Assembly: GCF_002487355.1 (NCBI RefSeq)
Contig: NZ_NTMG01000070.1
Span: 33,024 to 97,023 of the forward strand
Source of the DNA: Candidatus Methanoperedens sp. BLZ2
GTDB lineage: Archaea > Halobacteriota > Methanosarcinia > Methanosarcinales > Methanoperedenaceae
Direction: 5' to 3'
DNA: 64,000 nucleotides
Shown one piece after another: positions 8,503 to 16,367 of this stretch. Position numbers and translations under genes: made by a program. Numbering within the stretch: position 1 is the first letter of the stretch; each line of letters begins with the position of its first letter. The notes under the pieces were generated by a model that made no database searches, was not told the origin of the DNA, and saw nothing but the letters and a program-made list of their open reading frames with translations.

Positions 8503-9066
8503 ATGCAGAAAAGTGATATATCATCTCGCCGAAGAGCGCTTAAGAGTGAACTTAAAAGAGTGGTTAATGAGCTGAAGAAAGCCGGAGTCGAGAGGATCAT
8601 ATTATTCGGATCACTTGCCAAGGACGATATCGGTCCAGAAAGTGATATTGATTTGCTTGTGGTGCAGGAAACTAAAAAAAGGTTCATGGATAGGCTTTCG
8701 GAACTTTATGAGGTAATTAACCCTCGATATGCCCTTGATCTTCTTGTTTATACACCTTTGGAATTGCGAGATGATGGCTTCTCCAGGCAAAACATGATCT
8801 TGATGATGCAAATTTTTCTTCAGAAGGCGAACGATTCAATCGCTGAGCTCTGTGAGATGGCATCCCTGAAAGACAGCGATTTTAGAAACATTAAAAAACG
8901 CGCTGCAACGCTTGATATTTATTATATCCCGACGCGTTATCCCGATGGCCTCCCCGGTGGCATACCATCGGAAGCATATCTAAAAGAGGATGCACAAAGG
9001 GCACTTTCGATATGCAATGAAGTTATTGATCTGGTTGAAAAGAAAATCGGAATGGTAAAGATTTAG
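8503..9066 (+). CDS. MNT nucleotidyltransferase fused to the back half of a HEPN domain
   Basis: 187 aa. Residues 30-110 are a minimal nucleotidyltransferase with G36-S37 and D48-x-D50 in GSLAKDDIGPESDIDLLVV. Residues 112-185 match only the C-terminal half of a HEPN domain, with YYIPTRYPDGLPGG (140-153) and the following helix AYLKEDAQRALSI. The front of the HEPN domain, with the QAAEKALKA helix and the Rx4-6H catalytic motif, is missing. MNT and HEPN are normally separate antitoxin and toxin genes, so an internal deletion seems to have joined the antitoxin to an inactive toxin tail. RNase activity is not expected. A TATA-like CTTATATG (8461-8468) precedes it. Confidence 0.75.
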   Translation: MQKSDISSRRRALKSELKRVVNELKKAGVERIILFGSLAKDDIGPESDIDLLVVQETKKRFMDRLSELYEVINPRYALDLLVYTPLELRDDGFSRQNMILMMQIFLQKANDSIAELCEMASLKDSDFRNIKKRAATLDIYYIPTRYPDGLPGGIPSEAYLKEDAQRALSICNEVIDLVEKKIGMVKI

Positions 9067-9069
9067 AGA

Positions 9070-9978
9070 TCATTTAACTGATGTATCTTTTTTCTGTATT
9101 CTGGCGATCTTATCTTCAAATTCATGGCTCCTGACAGCATTGAGGTGCAGCCCGACTTCTTCGGGCGTATAGCCGAATGCAAGGCCGAGCAGCTGGCTGT
9201 AATGAACAACCGGGATATTGTAGGTTTTTCCTGATTTTGCAAGTTCTGCCTGCCCGCCATCGTACTGCAGATGACAAAACGGACATGCTTCTACAATGCA
9301 GTCAACGCCAGCTTTTTTGATCCGGTCAAGTTTATATTCTGTCATCTTAAATGAAGTCTCAAGCATTGCTGAACGGACACCCCCACCAGCGCCGCAGCAG
9401 CTTGTTTTTCCTTCATACGGGACACTTACAGCGCCTGTTGCTTCAACAAGTTCATCAAAAAACACAGGGCATTCTGCGCCCCCGAGTTTTCTTTCTTTTG
9501 TTGGTTTCAGTAGATGACAGCCATAATGCACAGCAACTCTCAGTTCAAGGGGTCTTTCAATTAATTTATTCAGGTTTTTTGCACCGATTTCTTTACTGAG
9601 GAATTCAATTATATGCCTGACCTCGATAGTACCTTTATACTCCTTATTGATCTTTTTAAGATGTAAATTCACTTTATCTCGAAGGGCTGCATCGTTCTTT
9701 AAGATATTATTGGCATCCAGGAGGGAACTGAAGCAGCCATTGCAGACCGTCAGCAAATCCCGGTTATTTTCTTCGGCCAGCACTATGTTCCTTGAAGCGA
9801 TCGTGAGCCATGTTACTTTATCAAACGAACGGAATATCCCGGGCGCGGGACAGCATGAAGCTTCCTTTAGCTCACTCCATTTTAACCCCAGCCTGTCAAG
9901 GATTAACCTTGTGGCCTTTTCGATGCCAGGATAACGGTTAGGGATCACGCATCCCAGGAAAAGAGATAAGTCCTTCAT
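9070..9978 (-). CDS. hdrB: Heterodisulfide reductase subunit B-like protein
   Basis: 302 aa with two CCG domains, the cysteine-rich folds that hold the noncubane [4Fe-4S] clusters of heterodisulfide reductase. The first is C10, CC42-43 and CxxC79-82; the second is YGCHLLKP, SCCGAGGG and CPFCH towards the C-terminus. In methanogens HdrB reduces the CoM-S-S-CoB disulfide; related proteins serve other thiol or quinone redox reactions. The gene overlaps hdrC (ATGA at 9975-9978), and the order C then B is usual for soluble Hdr. No hdrA or hdrD lies in the window, so the electron donor is unknown. A copy of its last codons lies at 8342-8383. Confidence 0.85.
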   Translation of the reverse strand: MKDLSLFLGCVIPNRYPGIEKATRLILDRLGLKWSELKEASCCPAPGIFRSFDKVTWLTIASRNIVLAEENNRDLLTVCNGCFSSLLDANNILKNDAALRDKVNLHLKKINKEYKGTIEVRHIIEFLSKEIGAKNLNKLIERPLELRVAVHYGCHLLKPTKERKLGGAECPVFFDELVEATGAVSVPYEGKTSCCGAGGGVRSAMLETSFKMTEYKLDRIKKAGVDCIVEACPFCHLQYDGGQAELAKSGKTYNIPVVHYSQLLGLAFGYTPEEVGLHLNAVRSHEFEDKIARIQKKDTSVK

Positions 9979-10418
9979 TCTTTTACCAGCTCATTAAAAC
10001 CGCATGATTCAAGAAGTATTTTTACATCATTTAGCGCTTTCGGGTATTTACTTACTGTCTCAGGCTGCGAAAGCCCGATTCTTTCCCTGATTGCTATATG
10101 AATATCATCAATTGGGACTGCATGCCCCACCTCAATAAGAAATTTGCATACAGCCCTGTGGGCAGGCAGTATCCTGCCTTTTCTCACAGCTTCGGCACGA
10201 AGGGAAAGGATGGCATCTGTGACTTTTATTCCGCGCGGGCATCTTTCCTGGCAGTTATAGCAGGTCGTACACATCCAGAGGTCCGGCTGATCTGAGATGT
10301 CTTTTTTTATGGAATCTTTAACGATCCGTCTCACATTCAGGCTTGTGTACTTTCCAGAGGGGCAGCTTCCCGTACATGTACCGCACTGGAAACAGGAGAG
10401 AATCTCGGAATTTTTCAT
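9975..10418 (-). CDS. hdrC: Heterodisulfide reductase subunit C-like ferredoxin
   Basis: 147 aa. Two [4Fe-4S] motifs, C9-x2-C12-x2-C15-x3-C19 (CFQCGTCTGSCPSG) and C50-x2-C53-x2-C56-x3-C60 (CTTCYNCQERCPRG), are followed by a helical C-terminal domain. HdrC carries electrons between HdrA and HdrB. It overlaps hdrB by four bases and so forms a two-gene operon. The minus-strand TATA-like sequence at 10472-10481 would serve it and lies back to back with the promoter of the first hairpin RNA. Confidence 0.85.
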   Translation of the reverse strand: MKNSEILSCFQCGTCTGSCPSGKYTSLNVRRIVKDSIKKDISDQPDLWMCTTCYNCQERCPRGIKVTDAILSLRAEAVRKGRILPAHRAVCKFLIEVGHAVPIDDIHIAIRERIGLSQPETVSKYPKALNDVKILLESCGFNELVKE

Positions 10419-10470
10419 TGCGGGAATTATGTGAATGCTTGTATTTAAGACTTTAAGAGAAAAGATAATA

Positions 10471-10482
10471 AAGTATAAATAT
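10471..10482 (+). promoter_or_regulatory. TATA box of hairpin RNA 1 (possibly bidirectional with hdrC)
   Basis: AAGTATAAATAT lies about 30 bases before the 5' arm of the first hairpin, the same distance as GGTTAAATATGA from the second. Read on the other strand it contains ATATTTATAC suitable for hdrC. Confidence 0.4.
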
Positions 10483-10502
10483 CATAATGATCATTATTAT
10501 AT

Positions 10503-10572
10503 ATGACGAGCGGTCGGATTTTTTTAAATAACCCACCACTCCCACTCCCCGTCCGCTCGTCAATGTTTTTCA
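10503..10572 (+). ncRNA. Tandem hairpin RNA 1, C-rich loop
   Basis: A 13-base stem, GACGAGCGGTCGG (10505-10517) with CCGTCCGCTCGTC (10549-10561), has one mismatch. Its 31-base loop holds T7 and then a pyrimidine stretch ACCCACCACTCCCACTCC. A T5 run follows (10566-10570). A second copy with compensating changes lies 159 bases on. Promoter spacing, conserved stem, C-rich loop and T-run suggest a small RNA of about 65 bases. The CCACC/CTCC loop could pair with Shine-Dalgarno G-rich sequences; that is inference. Confidence 0.55.
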
Positions 10573-10629
10573 ATATTTTCCCCAAAATATCAGACCGGTA
10601 TGATCATATTATCATCACGTGTGAGGAAA

Positions 10630-10641
10630 AAGGTTAAATAT
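10630..10641 (+). promoter_or_regulatory. TATA box of hairpin RNA 2
   Basis: AAGGTTAAATATG region; the TTAAATA core is 30 bases before the second hairpin, matching the layout of copy 1. Confidence 0.35.
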
Positions 10642-10661
10642 GATACGTATTATAGTTATGT

Positions 10662-10731
10662 ATAACGAGCGGTCGGATTTTTTTAATAACCTACCACCCC
10701 CATACCTCTGACCGCCCGTTTGTGTTTTTTG
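10662..10731 (+). ncRNA. Tandem hairpin RNA 2, C-rich loop
   Basis: Stem AACGAGCGGTCGG (10664-10676) with CTGACCGCCCGTT (10708-10720): 12 of 13 positions pair when the G-T wobble is allowed, with an A-C mismatch. The loop again starts with T7 (as in copy 1) and continues CCTACCACCCCCATAC. A T6 run follows at 10725-10730. Between the copies the outer stem pair changes from G-C to A-T and pairing is kept, as expected for a selected RNA. Confidence 0.55.
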
Positions 10732-10758
10732 TAAACTGGCAAAAAAGCAAAAGCAAAG

Positions 10759-11421
10759 TTAAGAGTACATTGGATTGTAGGCAGAGCGTAGCGCCAGTAA
10801 TATCTGTTCAATAAATACTTCCGGAGGTTGTGCACCTAAGAATGAGGTATCATTGTTGATCACAATGTGAGGAACGCTCATAACTCTGTACCTCTGGGCA
10901 AGGTAAGGGAACTCAATCATTTCTATTACATCAGAACGAATATTTTCATTTTCAATTGCAAACTGGTGCGCTATCCTTGCAGCTTTAGGGCAATAAGGGC
11001 ACGTTGGTGAAACAAATACCTGCAAATGCACGGGTTTTTTTATTTCTGAAAGTTTTGTCTTTAATGCATCGGATAATGATGTTTTTCCCCTGGAAACATC
11101 AACTATCGTATCGATCAAAGACGCCAGTTCATATCCCGCAGGTACGCCATAATACCTGACGCCATAATCAGTTTTCCCCACAATCGCTATGGCAGGGATA
11201 TTTTTAATCTTATAATTCATGGCTTCATCGCCATTCAATACAAAGTCATATACTTTTACTTTTATTTTTTCTGATAATGTCCCCAATTCAAGCACCCACT
11301 CTCTTGTTTCCTTGCAGAACTGGCACTCAGACTCCTGTGAAAAAACAATAAGTTCCACATCGTCTGCAAGGTCCACAAATTTTCTCTGGATAGTTTGCTT
11401 ATCGCTCTCCTGGAGCACCAT
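10759..11421 (-). CDS. Protein disulfide oxidoreductase (tandem thioredoxin/glutaredoxin fold)
   Basis: 220 aa with two thioredoxin-like units: the first has C33-QF-C36, the second C141-PY-C144 in VSPTCPYCPKAARIA, followed by the cis-proline loop MSVPHIVIN. This is the architecture of archaeal PDO, which makes or reduces protein disulfides and can accept electrons from a thioredoxin reductase. No signal peptide, so it acts in the cytoplasm. Upstream on the same strand, four bases away, is a 59-aa membrane peptide gene, then an ArsR-type regulator and an exported Met-rich protein, suggesting a thiol/metal stress cluster. Confidence 0.85.
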   Translation of the reverse strand: MVLQESDKQTIQRKFVDLADDVELIVFSQESECQFCKETREWVLELGTLSEKIKVKVYDFVLNGDEAMNYKIKNIPAIAIVGKTDYGVRYYGVPAGYELASLIDTIVDVSRGKTSLSDALKTKLSEIKKPVHLQVFVSPTCPYCPKAARIAHQFAIENENIRSDVIEMIEFPYLAQRYRVMSVPHIVINNDTSFLGAQPPEVFIEQILLALRSAYNPMYS

Positions 11422-11425
11422 AAGA

Positions 11426-11605
11426 TCACTCTACCGATTTTAAGAGTTTTTCCATTCTCTCAAGGGATTTTTTTGATTCCTTGAGTTCCGTTAATATCAT
11501 ATAAGCTAAATAAATCAATATAAGACCAAAAATAATGACAACTATTATAAGTGTGTTTATAGACACTTGAGAGGTTGAACCGAACATTGTATCCATCATC
11601 GACAT
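11426..11605 (-). CDS. Small single-pass membrane protein, 59 aa
   Basis: MSMMDTMFGSTSQVSINT leads into one membrane helix (about residues 17-38, LIIVVIIFGLILIYLAYMIL), then a charged coiled-coil-like tail with a leucine/methionine pattern (ELKESKKSLERMEKLL). A GGAG ribosome site lies 7 bases before the ATG. It fits exactly between the ArsR-type gene (4 bases before it) and the PDO gene (4 bases after), so it is very likely a real operon member. No family recognised; it may anchor or partner the PDO. Confidence 0.65.
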   Translation of the reverse strand: MSMMDTMFGSTSQVSINTLIIVVIIFGLILIYLAYMILTELKESKKSLERMEKLLKSVE

Positions 11606-11609
11606 GATT

Positions 11610-11903
11610 TTACTCCTTTTTTACTATCTCCTTGATTCTACTTAATGAAAGTACTAATTCAAAATTCTTTGCTTTATAGTATTTCTTTGTATATGGAGGC
11701 TCTTCAAAATGCCTTATCTCATTTTCCACAAGACCGGCATTTTCAAGTTTCTTAAGGTGAAGATACAGGAGCGGACGTGAAATTCCCACTTCCTTGGCAA
11801 GCTCAGATACATAACATTCACATTCGGCAAGTGTTGCCAGGATCTTTAAGCTATGCTCGTTACCAAGCGCATTTAGCATTTCCGCAAGGGATTTCTTATC
11901 CAC
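11610..11903 (-). CDS. ArsR-family winged-helix regulator
   Basis: 97 aa, a winged-helix DNA-binding protein: LAEMLNALGNEHSLKILATLAECECYVSELAKEVGISRPLLYLHLKKLENAGLVE shown in parts, with the recognition helix ISRPLLYLHLKKLE around residues 43-56. ArsR-type proteins repress metal or redox stress genes. Two cysteines (ECECYV) near helix 3 resemble metal-sensing ArsR sites, but that is a weak argument. It leads the operon with the small membrane protein and PDO and is the likely regulator of it. Confidence 0.8.
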   Translation of the reverse strand: MDKKSLAEMLNALGNEHSLKILATLAECECYVSELAKEVGISRPLLYLHLKKLENAGLVENEIRHFEEPPYTKKYYKAKNFELVLSLSRIKEIVKKE

Positions 11904-11985
11904 CTTTTCACCGATTAACTAAAAGAATCTTAACATATTTAAAATAAAGTAATTTATTATTTTTGAAAGTAAATATACTGGAAGA

Positions 11986-12810
11986 TTATTCTACTTCCAG
12001 CACTTTTTCAAATGTACCATGCCAGCCGTGATACCAGACAGCGCCTGTGTAGCTGTTAACGCTGAGCATGCCGTAAATATTTCCGTCTTTTGTTACTTCC
12101 ATTGTGTAGTAACCATAGAAATCATCCGCACCGTTCACTTTCGTTCCTGGCAGGGTACTGTCAAGATATTCCTGTGCATTCTTCAGGGCCTGTTCTTCTG
12201 TCACTTTCGTTTCTGTTTCTTGTGTGTTCATATATCCATATTTTGAATTCCACATCATATTCGGCCCCATTTCAGGAACTACTGCACCTGTATATTTGTT
12301 AATGAGGAGTTCAAAAGCATATTTGCCTGTGCTCTTCTCTTTTATCCCTGCATAGAAGTTGTTTTCGAATTGCAGTATCTCAGCGATCTTAAGGTCATTA
12401 TTTCCAGTCTTTGTAAGATATTGCTCCACTGATGCTTTTGCTTCATCGATGTTTATGGGGGTTGAATTTTCCCCATAGGTCGCGGCATTTGCGCCGCAGT
12501 GATTTCCATAAACGGATCCATCACCGGTCATCATTCCACTGCCGCCCATCATGCCGATTCCATTTCTGCCCATCATGCCATTGGCCGTTCCGGAACCGTT
12601 CATCATGCCTCCTCCCATCATGCCAATACCAGGTCCGTAACCACTCATCATGCCGCCGCCCATCATGCCGATTCCATTTCCGCCCATCATGCCATTACCA
12701 GTTCCATAGCCCATCATGCCATTCCAGAAATTACCAGGTCTTGCCACGGCATAACCTGCTCCCAGGACTACAATGATTGCTGCTATAACCAGGATCATTT
12801 TAGTGTTCAT
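11986..12810 (-). CDS. Exported Met/Gly-rich repeat protein with PepSY-like C-terminal domain
   Basis: 274 aa. Residues 5-23 form a signal sequence or anchor (MILVIAAIIVVLGAGYAVA). Residues 30-100 are a low-complexity repeat of GMMG, GGMM and GIGMMGG units with more than 20 methionines. Residues 115-270 contain two PepSY-like segments (INIDEAKASVEQYL and TEEQALKNAQEYL, each followed by a GAVV/GAVW strand). Met-rich extracytoplasmic segments commonly bind Cu(I) or Ag(I), so metal handling at the cell surface is inferred. The adjacent ArsR-type regulator and disulfide oxidoreductase support that. The repeat creates long meaningless frames on the other strand. Confidence 0.7.
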   Translation of the reverse strand: MNTKMILVIAAIIVVLGAGYAVARPGNFWNGMMGYGTGNGMMGGNGIGMMGGGMMSGYGPGIGMMGGGMMNGSGTANGMMGRNGIGMMGGSGMMTGDGSVYGNHCGANAATYGENSTPINIDEAKASVEQYLTKTGNNDLKIAEILQFENNFYAGIKEKSTGKYAFELLINKYTGAVVPEMGPNMMWNSKYGYMNTQETETKVTEEQALKNAQEYLDSTLPGTKVNGADDFYGYYTMEVTKDGNIYGMLSVNSYTGAVWYHGWHGTFEKVLEVE

Positions 12811-12969
12811 ATTTTTGTCACCTTTTGATATTTTATTATTTATTTCATGTGTAAGTTTTTCTTACATACTATAATTTAAATTACTATGATATAAAGATTT
12901 CGCCGTTTAAATTTTGAAAATCCTGTCTTTTAGAAACTTTTAATTCATCATCGTCCCAATCTGATCATT

Positions 12970-14325
12970 ATGAGCGATGCCTTGAGAACCGACCTGTACC
13001 AGTTGACCATGATGCAGGCATACTGGAAATCCGGGCATAATCCGGAATCTACATTTGATTATTTTGTACGTAAAATTCCCTCAGGCTCTTATCTGATAAC
13101 CGCGGGATTAAGCTATCTTCTTGATTACATTGAAAATCTGCATTTTGAGAATGATGAGATCGAATATTTGAGGACCCAGGACTTTGATGAAGAGTTCCTC
13201 AAGACCTTGCAGGATTTTAAATTCACAGGTGACATACTTGCAATGCCAGAAGGAAGCATTGCATTTGCGATCGAACCGATAATAAGAGTAACAGCTCCCA
13301 TAATCGAGGCCCAGCTTGTGGAAACGTTCCTGCTCAATAAAATGAACTTCTCAACACTGATCGCCACTAAAGCCTCGCGTGTGGCCTATGCTGCAAAAGG
13401 AAGAGCGATAGCAGAGTTCGGATTGCGCCGCGCCCAGGGGGACGGGCATCTTGAAGCAACCCGCGCAACGTACATCGGAGGCTGTGCTTCCACATCCAAT
13501 GTGCTTGCAGGAAAAGAACTCGGCATCCCGGTATCAGGAACAATGGCACATTCATTTGTGACGAGTTTTGACCATGAGATCGACTCTTACCGCGCCTATG
13601 CCGATGCCTTCCCTAAACGATGTTTCCTGCTCATTGACACCTATAATACCATTGAAGGCGCAAAAAAAGCCGTGATTGTAGGAAGGGAGCTTGAAAAAAG
13701 AGGTGAGAAGCTTCTTGGTGTAAGGCTCGACAGCGGAAATCTGTGCGAGCTTTCAAAGCACGTCCGCAAAATCCTGGACGATGGCGGCCTTGAATATGCA
13801 AAAATAGTTGCAAGCGGGGACCTCAATGAGTGGAAAATTGACGAGCTTATGAATAATGGCGCCAGGATCGATATATTCGGGGTTGGAACAGAACTTATAA
13901 CTGGACGTCCCAATCCCGCGCTTGATGGAATATACAAACTTTCGGATATTGTAGAGAACGGGAAGCATGTTCCCAAGATGAAACTCTCTGAAGAGATCGT
14001 AAAAACAACTCTTCCCGGAAAAAAAATAGTCTGGCGCATAATGGAAAATGGTAAGTTTAAAAAAGATGTCATAACGCTTGAGAATGAGATCGTTAATGAG
14101 GGGGCGCCTTTATTGGAAACTGTTGTGAGGAAAGGAAAAATTGTATGTGACAGGCCATCATTGACTGAGATACGGCAAAATGCGGCCATGAATTTCTCAA
14201 AGTTACCTGATATTTATAAAAAACTTGAAGGAGCGCCTGCGTATCCGGTTGAGTTCAGCAGGGGATTGATACAGCTTCGAGCTGATAGTGTTGAGAGGAT
14301 AAAACGGGAAGAGATAAGGCAGTAA
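12970..14325 (+). CDS. pncB: Nicotinate phosphoribosyltransferase
   Basis: 451 aa. It starts MSDALRTDLYQLTMMQAYW, the standard N-terminus of the family, and contains FDYFVRKIP, AEFGLRRAQG, the catalytic-region TMAHSFV with its histidine, and GVRLDSGNL, which binds the phosphoribosyl group. It converts nicotinate and PRPP to nicotinate mononucleotide in NAD salvage, using ATP. The length is normal. It stands alone, divergent from the Met-rich protein gene. Confidence 0.9.
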   Translation: MSDALRTDLYQLTMMQAYWKSGHNPESTFDYFVRKIPSGSYLITAGLSYLLDYIENLHFENDEIEYLRTQDFDEEFLKTLQDFKFTGDILAMPEGSIAFAIEPIIRVTAPIIEAQLVETFLLNKMNFSTLIATKASRVAYAAKGRAIAEFGLRRAQGDGHLEATRATYIGGCASTSNVLAGKELGIPVSGTMAHSFVTSFDHEIDSYRAYADAFPKRCFLLIDTYNTIEGAKKAVIVGRELEKRGEKLLGVRLDSGNLCELSKHVRKILDDGGLEYAKIVASGDLNEWKIDELMNNGARIDIFGVGTELITGRPNPALDGIYKLSDIVENGKHVPKMKLSEEIVKTTLPGKKIVWRIMENGKFKKDVITLENEIVNEGAPLLETVVRKGKIVCDRPSLTEIRQNAAMNFSKLPDIYKKLEGAPAYPVEFSRGLIQLRADSVERIKREEIRQ

Positions 14326-14423
14326 TGATAATAAAATGTGATTGTTATATTACATGCTGGTACGATTTTCACGTCTTTGCGTTCTGGTATGAAAAACTCA
14401 GATGCGCAATCTGAAAAACGATA

Positions 14424-14507
14424 TATCACTGATACATTTATATACATACCATAATTTGATGATATGTATCACTGATAAATATATATACTTATCAGTAATT
14501 ACTGATA
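14424..14507 (+). promoter_or_regulatory. Operator cluster and promoter of the AbiEi-like toxin-antitoxin operon
   Basis: Three symmetric sites share TATCA half-sites: TATCACTGATA at 14424-14434 and 14467-14477, and the perfect 18-base palindrome TATCAGTAATTACTGATA at 14490-14507. A TATA-like AAATATATATA (14478-14488) lies between sites two and three, and the ATG is at 14515, so a bound repressor would block the start of transcription. Autoregulation by the winged-helix AbiEi-like protein is inferred. Confidence 0.65.
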
Positions 14508-14514
14508 CCTATAT

Positions 14515-15525
14515 ATGGCTATATTAAAAAATAACTCAGAACTGTTTGAAATATTATGCGCAAAATTGAACTTGAGCAACAGCGCCATTGTTAAAGAAGA
14601 ATTTGTTTTTAACGATGCACTGAGCAATATAAGAGTCGATCTGGTAATTGAAGATGGCAATAAAAGATTTTTTGTTGAAGTAAAATCCAAAGCGAGTATT
14701 GATACGATCGCAAGATTAGTTCTATTAAAAGAACTTTTTAGAAATCAAGTTGCAGATTTGTCCAACATCTTTTTTGTAATTGCAGGTAAAGTCTTTCCAC
14801 CAGACGTAGAAAAAATCGCATACCAGACAAATATAAAATTAGTGACAATACCTCGTAATATTGAGCATCCAACACAGAAATATGATAATATTCCAGATAA
14901 TATCAAAGTCACCTCAGAAAAATCATGGAAAGTAATTTCCAGGCTCTTGAAAGAGAAAATGACATCCATCCGGCAATTATCGATCATAGAGAAGGTCTCT
15001 TATGGATGGGCACATGCGACAGTAAAAAGCCTGATAAACCATGGAATTGTGACAAAAAAAGGAAATTATGTCAGGGTCTCTGATACCAATAAATTGCTGA
15101 ATGGTGTTGCATGGGAGAGACCCTTTGAAAATCTATATGCGAGTGAAATCACCATCGAATATAATGATGCCTTTGAAGCTGCCCAGGAACTATCCAATAT
15201 ATTAAAAAACAAAGGGGTCAAGTTTGCTTTTACCAGCTATACATCTGGAGGATTATATACCGGATATGCTATCCGGCATGATACTGTATATTTATATTTA
15301 GAAAAAAATGAACTAAATTTCTTCATAAATACATTCAAAGAGGAGGAAAAGCAAGGCATCAAGGTACGAATATATATTCCAGATAGAGATGTCTTCAATA
15401 ATATTAGAGAAAAAGAGGGAGTTCGGGTCGTTTCCCCGTCTCAGACATTACTGGATCTTGCTGGTTTAGGGTATAGTGGACGAGATATCACAAAAGCGAT
15501 GGTAGAGAAATATGCCTCCATATGA
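14515..15525 (+). CDS. Nuclease-like domain fused to AbiEi-family antitoxin/regulator
   Basis: 336 aa. Residues 1-115 look like a PD-(D/E)xK fold: VDLVIE (D42) and FFVEVKSK (E55-x-K57), followed by helices and two strands. Residues 140-190 form a winged helix (SIRQLSIIEKVSYGWAHATV). Residues 205-335 match the AbiEi C-terminal domain, ending VSPSQTLLDLAGLGYSGRDI. The nucleotidyltransferase gene starts inside its last 14 bases. AbiE systems are type IV toxin-antitoxin pairs in which AbiEi represses the operon and counters the AbiEii toxin. A nuclease-like front on AbiEi is the unusual part; whether it cuts DNA is unknown, since the motif E-x-K is intact but the fold is only inferred. Confidence 0.7.
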   Translation: MAILKNNSELFEILCAKLNLSNSAIVKEEFVFNDALSNIRVDLVIEDGNKRFFVEVKSKASIDTIARLVLLKELFRNQVADLSNIFFVIAGKVFPPDVEKIAYQTNIKLVTIPRNIEHPTQKYDNIPDNIKVTSEKSWKVISRLLKEKMTSIRQLSIIEKVSYGWAHATVKSLINHGIVTKKGNYVRVSDTNKLLNGVAWERPFENLYASEITIEYNDAFEAAQELSNILKNKGVKFAFTSYTSGGLYTGYAIRHDTVYLYLEKNELNFFINTFKEEEKQGIKVRIYIPDRDVFNNIREKEGVRVVSPSQTLLDLAGLGYSGRDITKAMVEKYASI

Positions 15526-16258
15526 ACCAAATCAGCAGATAATTGAAAAGTCTCTTGAAGAACTTGAATATATTTTAAACTGGATCAAGCAGCGAGAGGA
15601 TACAGCAAATAATCCAACAACTGTTCTTATAGGTGGGTGGGCTATAGATGCCTATAATCCGTGGTATGGCTCTATAGATATCGATCTGGTAACAAACAAT
15701 AGAACAAAACATAGCCTTATGCATATTTTGCATGATGAGCGCGAATACGATCACTACCGCATAGGAGTTCATACAGTCTATAAACAAACGGATTACGGCC
15801 CGATAATCATCGATTTTGCCAGTAGGGATGAACATTATCCATTTGAAGGAAGAGTTGAAGAATTAAATTTTGATATCCCTAATGGACAAACGATAATTCA
15901 AAATGTAAGGAACCAGATCTTTGCAGCGGTCCCAACTCGATCTTTACTGATGTTATTCAAATTAAAGGCTTCTTGGGATAGAGCGTACAGGCTAAACTCG
16001 GAAACAAGTACTGATCCAGAATGGGAACATGGAAAACTCATTAAAGATTATGCTGATATTATTGCACTTATTGACCCCATGCATGGAGGAAGGGAGCTTG
16101 ATTTTGATTTTCTCGGAGAAAAGCTTACTGAATTCGATTTTCTCAGAGGATGTTTAAGGATAATCCCAGAAAATCTTGACGCTATAGGAAAATATGGACG
16201 AATGGATCAAAGAGCGGTAAGAGAGACAATTGAACGATTATTACAATTAACTGAATAA
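15512..16258 (+). CDS. AbiEii-like nucleotidyltransferase toxin
   Basis: 248 aa. The nucleotidyltransferase signature is GGWAIDAYNPWYGSIDIDLV, with G41-G42 and D56-x-D58; a third acidic residue is likely in GPIIIDF. The C-terminal half is helical. It overlaps the AbiEi-like gene by 14 bases, so the two are co-translated. Toxins of this superfamily add nucleotides to tRNA or proteins. The partner's operators and the tight overlap support a toxin-antitoxin role; the target is unknown. Confidence 0.75.
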   Translation: MPPYEPNQQIIEKSLEELEYILNWIKQREDTANNPTTVLIGGWAIDAYNPWYGSIDIDLVTNNRTKHSLMHILHDEREYDHYRIGVHTVYKQTDYGPIIIDFASRDEHYPFEGRVEELNFDIPNGQTIIQNVRNQIFAAVPTRSLLMLFKLKASWDRAYRLNSETSTDPEWEHGKLIKDYADIIALIDPMHGGRELDFDFLGEKLTEFDFLRGCLRIIPENLDAIGKYGRMDQRAVRETIERLLQLTE

Positions 16259-16367
16259 GAGGGATAGCACTGAGTTAGTCAGAATAAAGAATTTCAGGTA
16301 TTGGAAATGGTTTCTCATATGATACATAAAAAACCGGCTGAAGAAAGCCATTTATGAAGAACATAGA

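Noticed and set aside
12432..12828. Long His/Ser-rich frames on the plus strand
   Set aside because: They are mirror frames of the GMMG repeat gene on the minus strand.
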